Source: Gammaproteobacteria bacterium
GTDB taxonomy: Bacteria > Pseudomonadota > Gammaproteobacteria > SG8-11
Direction of reading: 5' to 3'
Assembly: GCA_016200445.1 (NCBI GenBank)
Contig: JACQEQ010000238.1
Coordinates: forward strand, 1 to 9,572
DNA length: 9,572 nt
The position numbers and the translations under genes were made by a program. The notes beneath the pieces are model-generated. The model was not told the origin of the DNA and did no database searches. It worked only from the letters and a program-made list of their open reading frames with translations. Positions 6,299-9,572 of this stretch are shown here, in pieces. Position 1 is the first letter of the stretch. Each line of letters opens with the position of its first letter.

Positions 6299-6784
6299 AT
6301 GTCGGTTGTGGGCAAGACGGTTCTGTTTCTCTGTATATGTTTGATGATGGCAGGGTGCATGTCGGCGAGGCCCTACGACACATCGCCCGATAAGTCCGCG
6401 CACCTGGTGGGACGGCGCGCCATCATCAGAGATCGAGATATTGAGTTTGTCTATTTCGCGCAACTCGACAAATTGGATTTACGCGATCAGTGGTCCGATT
6501 ATCCGCACGATCTCTATATCCCCCCGGGCTATCACACCTTGGTCGTCACCTGCGAGTGGTATGCCTCGCTGAACAGCGCCCCCTTTGTGACTGTCGCCCA
6601 CCGCATCCGGCAACGGTTCATCATGGGTCACGAATACGATTTCAGCAGCCGCGTGGCTGACAAAGGCATGTGCGAAACCACAATGGTGGATTTAACCGTG
6701 GAGCAACGCAAAGAAACCGGCAAAGCGAGTGTGCCTGCTATTACCCCAACGCCGCTGGTCAAAAAAGTCGAGAAAAAGAGTTGA
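6299..6784 (+). CDS. Small lipoprotein A (paralogue of the next gene)
   Basis: 161-aa predicted lipoprotein of unknown function. It has a short basic N-terminus, a hydrophobic stretch, and a lipobox MMAGC with lipidated C20; Met at +2 does not match the inner-membrane retention Asp, so the outer membrane is likely. The body (34-134) aligns along its length with the downstream protein: AHLVGRR / AKLIGMR, VYFAQLD / VYFTQLD, PPGYHTLVVTCEW / SPGTHLVTAICEW, then a second cysteine 40 residues later (C85 and C125). The tail (135-161) is Pro/Lys-rich and unique. The start codon has no clear Shine-Dalgarno and follows the DUF4336 stop by 24 bases, so read-through from the transporter operon is plausible. 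Confidence 0.82.
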   Translation: MSVVGKTVLFLCICLMMAGCMSARPYDTSPDKSAHLVGRRAIIRDRDIEFVYFAQLDKLDLRDQWSDYPHDLYIPPGYHTLVVTCEWYASLNSAPFVTVAHRIRQRFIMGHEYDFSSRVADKGMCETTMVDLTVEQRKETGKASVPAITPTPLVKKVEKKS

Positions 6785-6866
6785 ACTAAACGCCAAACTA
6801 GCACTACCCACAACTGAGTTAATTGGGGCATCATGCGCGCATCAATAATCAGTACGGAGAGTGATC

Positions 6867-7292
6867 ATGTATTTGCAACGGAGTGTGTTTTTGATGGTAT
6901 TACTTGCCGGGTGTACAGCAACCGGGCCTACCCTCGGCGGTAAGGATGCAAAGCTCATAGGGATGCGTGTGCCGTTGATCAGCGACGGCATGATACAGGC
7001 TGTGTATTTCACGCAGCTTGATGCGCGCGAGTTGCGTAATGTATTTAATCAATACCCGGCTTCGATTACCGTATCCCCCGGCACCCATCTGGTGACAGCG
7101 ATCTGTGAGTGGCGTTCATCGCTGAGTGAAGCGCCAATCGCCAAAAACGTGCGGCGTTTTCGCATGGAGCTAGGCGCTGGCCAAACCTACCAGTTCACCA
7201 GCAGTTTTGAAGGCGGCGGACAATGCCAAACTGGGTTCGAAGAGGTTACTGACCAGAAACCGGAGCCCCCGGTAGCGCGCGATGGGCATTGA
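6867..7292 (+). CDS. Small lipoprotein B (paralogue of the previous gene)
   Basis: 141-aa predicted lipoprotein with lipobox LLAGC (C16), likely in the outer membrane. It is a diverged tandem duplicate of the preceding gene, sharing the VYF-QLD motif, the P-G-x-H...CEW motif and a cysteine pair with the same spacing (C80, C120). Those cysteines could form a disulfide in the periplasm. The ATG at 6867 is preferred because GGAG ends seven bases before it; a GTG at 6861 would sit almost on top of the GGAG. The 82-base gap before it contains the perfect palindrome ATGCGCGCAT (6833-6842), and TTGGGG-17-TAATCA is at best a poor promoter match. The gene ends 39 bases from the convergent antiporter gene. 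No known domain recognised. Confidence 0.82.
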   Translation: MYLQRSVFLMVLLAGCTATGPTLGGKDAKLIGMRVPLISDGMIQAVYFTQLDARELRNVFNQYPASITVSPGTHLVTAICEWRSSLSEAPIAKNVRRFRMELGAGQTYQFTSSFEGGGQCQTGFEEVTDQKPEPPVARDGH

Positions 7293-7331
7293 GCCGCGAG
7301 ATTGCCGCGTGCTCGACCGCATGCGCGTCGA

Positions 7332-8333
7332 TCACGTCAAAGCGATTACCAGATAAAGAATATACAAGGCACCATTCACGCTCAAGTGCCAGACACGCAA
7401 TTGACCGCGTGCGTGGATTACGCGTAACCACAATGCTGCAATAAACGTAATCGCCACACCCGACAACACTTCGATTTGCGGCGTCCATGGTGTCAGCATG
7501 ATGCCGATGGCGGGTAACAAGGTACCCTGAAACACCATTGCCCCGGTGATGTTACCGAATGCTAGCGTGTCCTTGTGACGGCGTATCCATAGAATGCTGT
7601 TCACTTTTTCGGGTAATTCAGTGGCAATGGGAATAATCAGCAACGACAGAAGTAAGGCCGAAATATGCAAAAGTGCGGCTGCTTCCTGCACTCCATTGAT
7701 GAAGCCTTTGGCACCGGCGATCAGCAAACCCACGCCGAGCAGCAGTTGCAGCACAATGACCAGCATGTTGGTGGGTAGTCCGAGACGCGCTAACATCATT
7801 TTGCCTTCCGCCTCAGTGCCGTGTCCGTCTTTAACCAACTGAGTCGATGCTCGCAACGTGACCATGACGTACACGAAGTAAATTAAGACCATGCCGATGG
7901 CTAACGCAGCGCGCACTACGGTAATATCGTGTGGCACGAATAGCGCCACGCCAGCCAGCGCGAATGCCAACAAAAAGAAATTTAAATCACGGCGCAAGCC
8001 GGTGTGTTCTGGAGTGAGATGGCCGCTTAAGCCGCGTTTTGCGAGTACCGCAAAGGACATCAGCGCCAAAGACAACGTCGACAACATTAGCGGCGCCCCG
8101 AGGATTGCGCCGACGCCGATTTCTTCATTCACGTGGCTATCGGTGGTGCCTGCAAAAATGGCTAATAATGGCACCATGGTTTCGGGCATGGCCGTGCCTA
8201 CTGCAGCGAATAATGAACCGGTCACGCCTTCCGAAATTTTCAAGCGTTCGCCGAGGTGTTCTAACGCATTCGTAAAAATCTCGGCAGCGATTAGAATCAC
8301 GACCAGCATTAATAACAGTTGCCCGAAGACCAT
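7332..8333 (-). CDS. Sodium/calcium antiporter-like CaCA family protein
   Basis: 333-aa integral inner-membrane protein of the Ca2+:cation antiporter superfamily (YrbG-like size), with about ten hydrophobic segments and two inverted alpha-repeats. Alpha-1 reads GVTGSLFAAVGTAMPETM (36-53, E51) and alpha-2 reads LLIIPIATELPEKVNS (231-246, E242), keeping the two central glutamates. The second parts of the repeats, usually GSN-like, read GAPL (79-82) and GAMV (264-267), so polar ligands expected there are missing. A hydrophilic loop at about 165-185 separates the halves. The start ATG has GAGAG ten bases upstream. It is read convergently with lipoprotein B and divergently from lipoprotein C. Family membership is firm; the transported ion is not. 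Confidence 0.87.
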   Translation of the reverse strand: MVFGQLLLMLVVILIAAEIFTNALEHLGERLKISEGVTGSLFAAVGTAMPETMVPLLAIFAGTTDSHVNEEIGVGAILGAPLMLSTLSLALMSFAVLAKRGLSGHLTPEHTGLRRDLNFFLLAFALAGVALFVPHDITVVRAALAIGMVLIYFVYVMVTLRASTQLVKDGHGTEAEGKMMLARLGLPTNMLVIVLQLLLGVGLLIAGAKGFINGVQEAAALLHISALLLSLLIIPIATELPEKVNSILWIRRHKDTLAFGNITGAMVFQGTLLPAIGIMLTPWTPQIEVLSGVAITFIAALWLRVIHARGQLRVWHLSVNGALYILYLVIALT

Positions 8334-8344
8334 GGATTAATCAC

Positions 8345-8357
8345 TCTCTAATAGAGA
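8345..8357. promoter_or_regulatory. Small palindrome between divergent starts
   Basis: TCTCT and AGAGA flank AAT in the 60-base gap between the antiporter start (8333) and the lipoprotein C start (8394). The sequence also supplies the GAGAG ribosome binding site of the antiporter on the minus strand. On the plus strand TATATC (8367-8372) could be a -10 for lipoprotein C, but no matching -35 is seen. An operator role is only a possibility. Confidence 0.2.
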
Positions 8358-8393
8358 AGGCCGCAGTATATCAGCGCGGGGGAGTCTAATGCG

Positions 8394-8966
8394 ATGGATC
8401 AGGACATGACTAAATACAACTGGACACTACGTTTGGCGGCGTTAGCAGTGCTTGCCTTAGCCAGCGGTTGTGGTCACAGCGCAGCCAAGGACGACTTCGA
8501 GGAAATCGGACGCTATGTGTTCGATGTATACGAAGAAAATTATTCTTGGGGTCACACCTTGCGCGGCTTTGTGATCGAACGCGATGGCCGGGTACGCACC
8601 TACGATCATAGCGATGAACGTTGGTTACCCACGCAAGACCGCGCGGGCCGTATCGCAGAAACCGATCTGGCGGATAAATTCTACGGTTCTAAAGTTCGCC
8701 TCACGTTACCTGCCGATGCGGTGCGCGCCAAAGCGAAGTTACTTCCGTACGCAGCGCATGGCACGATTACCCGTTTTAGCCAAGCGCGTGATCGCGGCCG
8801 TTTCGGTTTTGTCGGCTACATCTACGACCCTGACCGCACCAGCTACCGGGCGGTCGTGGTGGGTGCCGACGGCGATTGGCTTGAAACCAACTCCTCACCG
8901 GAAGCGCAGGAGTTACTGACGTGGTTGAATGAGGTGAAGGAAAAAGTCTCCGACGCGACACGTTAG
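8394..8966 (+). CDS. Lipoprotein C, unknown function
   Basis: 190-aa predicted lipoprotein with a charged start, a hydrophobic stretch and lipobox LASGC (C26; Gly at +2, so outer membrane likely). The mature part has no domain I recognise. It contains GFVIERDGRVRTYDHSDERW (58-77), a mixed basic/acidic middle, GRFGFVGYIYDPDRTSYRAV (135-154), and a helical C-terminal end (PEAQELLTWLNEVKEK). It does not resemble lipoproteins A and B. The ATG at 8394 has GGAG nine bases upstream; a second in-frame ATG at 8406 is possible but worse placed. The stop lies five bases from the stop of the convergent SDR gene, leaving no room for a terminator between them. Confidence 0.82.
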   Translation: MDQDMTKYNWTLRLAALAVLALASGCGHSAAKDDFEEIGRYVFDVYEENYSWGHTLRGFVIERDGRVRTYDHSDERWLPTQDRAGRIAETDLADKFYGSKVRLTLPADAVRAKAKLLPYAAHGTITRFSQARDRGRFGFVGYIYDPDRTSYRAVVVGADGDWLETNSSPEAQELLTWLNEVKEKVSDATR

Positions 8967-8971
8967 TTAGA

Positions 8972-9572
8972 TCAACGATTTTCCCGCCGCGATAATATTC
9001 GCATCAAGCTGTCCATCCCGCTGCTAGTCAAGATCCGGCGCATCGTCCCCAGGAAATAGGTAGGTAATGTGACGTAATAACGCGCCTTGGGACGCGTGCT
9101 TTCCAGCGCGTTAACGACTTTTTTCAATACCGCATCGGGCGGTAACGTAAACGGCTGGGCTGGCCCCGGCTTGGTCAAACGTCTTTCCATGCCTTCGTAA
9201 ATCGTGCGGTGCGCACTGTGCTGTTTGTCGATATTTTTTTGGTAAAGCGCAAATGCATTGGCGCGAAACCGGCTGGTGATGGGGCCGGGTTCCAACATGC
9301 TGACGTGAATGCCGCTGGCGTGTAATTCCAGGCGTAACGTGTCAGTGATGCCTTCGAGCGCAAACTTGCTGGCGGTATAGGCGCCACGATAGGGCATGGC
9401 AACCAGGCCCAGCACCGAGCTGTTCATGATAATGCGGCCGTAGCCTTGTTTGCGCATAATAGGAATGACAGCGTTGGTTAACTCGATGGTGCCGAACAGA
9501 TCGGTTTCGAATTGTGCGCGCAGCACCTCGCGGCGTAAGTCTTCCACTGCACCGGGCTGGCCAAAGGCGCCG
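8972..9572 (-). CDS. SDR family oxidoreductase, YbbO-like (5' end outside window)
   Basis: C-terminal 199 residues of a classical short-chain dehydrogenase/reductase; the NAD(P)-binding TGxxxGxG part lies beyond the right edge. The visible frame opens at the edge with GAFGQPGAVEDL, where NNAG would be expected just before. It continues with the helix QFETDLFG...ELTNAVIP, the catalytic serine in IIMNSSVLG, and YTASK holding the catalytic Tyr and Lys, followed by LEPGPITSRF. The ending, RPKARYYVTLPTYFLGTMRRIL...MDSLMRIL, resembles E. coli YbbO, an NADP-dependent aldehyde reductase, more than fatty-acid FabG. The GTG at 9547 is an internal valine, not the start. The substrate is unknown. Confidence 0.9.
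   Translation of the reverse strand, partial: GAFGQPGAVEDLRREVLRAQFETDLFGTIELTNAVIPIMRKQGYGRIIMNSSVLGLVAMPYRGAYTASKFALEGITDTLRLELHASGIHVSMLEPGPITSRFRANAFALYQKNIDKQHSAHRTIYEGMERRLTKPGPAQPFTLPPDAVLKKVVNALESTRPKARYYVTLPTYFLGTMRRILTSSGMDSLMRILSRRENR

Noticed and set aside
9545..9547. GTG as the start of the SDR gene
   Set aside because: The frame continues upstream to the window edge with SDR-like residues, so the true start and cofactor site lie outside.

Overview
The window looks like chromosomal DNA of a Gram-negative bacterium, most likely a gammaproteobacterium. This is inferred from three lipoprotein genes, a GTAG-type REP repeat pair, a YbbO-like short-chain dehydrogenase, and even base composition of roughly half G+C by eye. 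No phage, insertion sequence, CRISPR array, tRNA or rRNA was seen.

Layout: (1) Positions 1-788 hold no convincing gene. They carry two same-orientation copies (59-215 and 435-590) of a ~156-bp repeat. Each copy ends in an inverted pair of GTAG-headed hairpins, as in REP/BIME elements. (2) An NADP-type isocitrate dehydrogenase gene (829-2058, minus) ends next to an A/T-rich palindrome that may act as a terminator. (3) A 345-bp divergent intergenic region follows. Its right end can fold into a hairpin that covers the ribosome binding site of the next gene. (4) A plus-strand operon runs from 2404 to at least 6274: an 85-aa two-helix membrane protein, a long TSUP (TauE/SafE-type) permease, a SulP anion transporter with STAS domain and a Cys-rich tail, and a DUF4336 metallo-beta-lactamase-like protein. 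(5) Two paralogous small lipoproteins follow at 6299-6784 and 6867-7292. (6) A divergent CaCA cation antiporter (7332-8333, minus) and a third, unrelated lipoprotein (8394-8966, plus) share a 60-bp promoter region. (7) An SDR oxidoreductase (minus) is cut by the right edge.

How the genes may work together: the tight packing of the small membrane protein, TSUP and SulP (8-bp gap, then a 4-bp start/stop overlap) suggests they are made together for uptake and export of an inorganic anion. Sulfate/sulfite is the family-based guess, and bicarbonate or another anion cannot be excluded for SulP. The DUF4336 protein and the first lipoprotein follow closely enough to share the transcript. The icd, antiporter and SDR genes look like ordinary single chromosomal genes.

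The points most worth a second look are the duplicated REP-pair element, the uncharacterised small membrane protein with its SD-masking leader hairpin in front of TSUP-SulP, the CxxC tail of SulP, the twin lipoproteins with identically spaced cysteines, and the antiporter with altered alpha-repeat motifs. I see no clear sign of a wholly new defence or mobile system.
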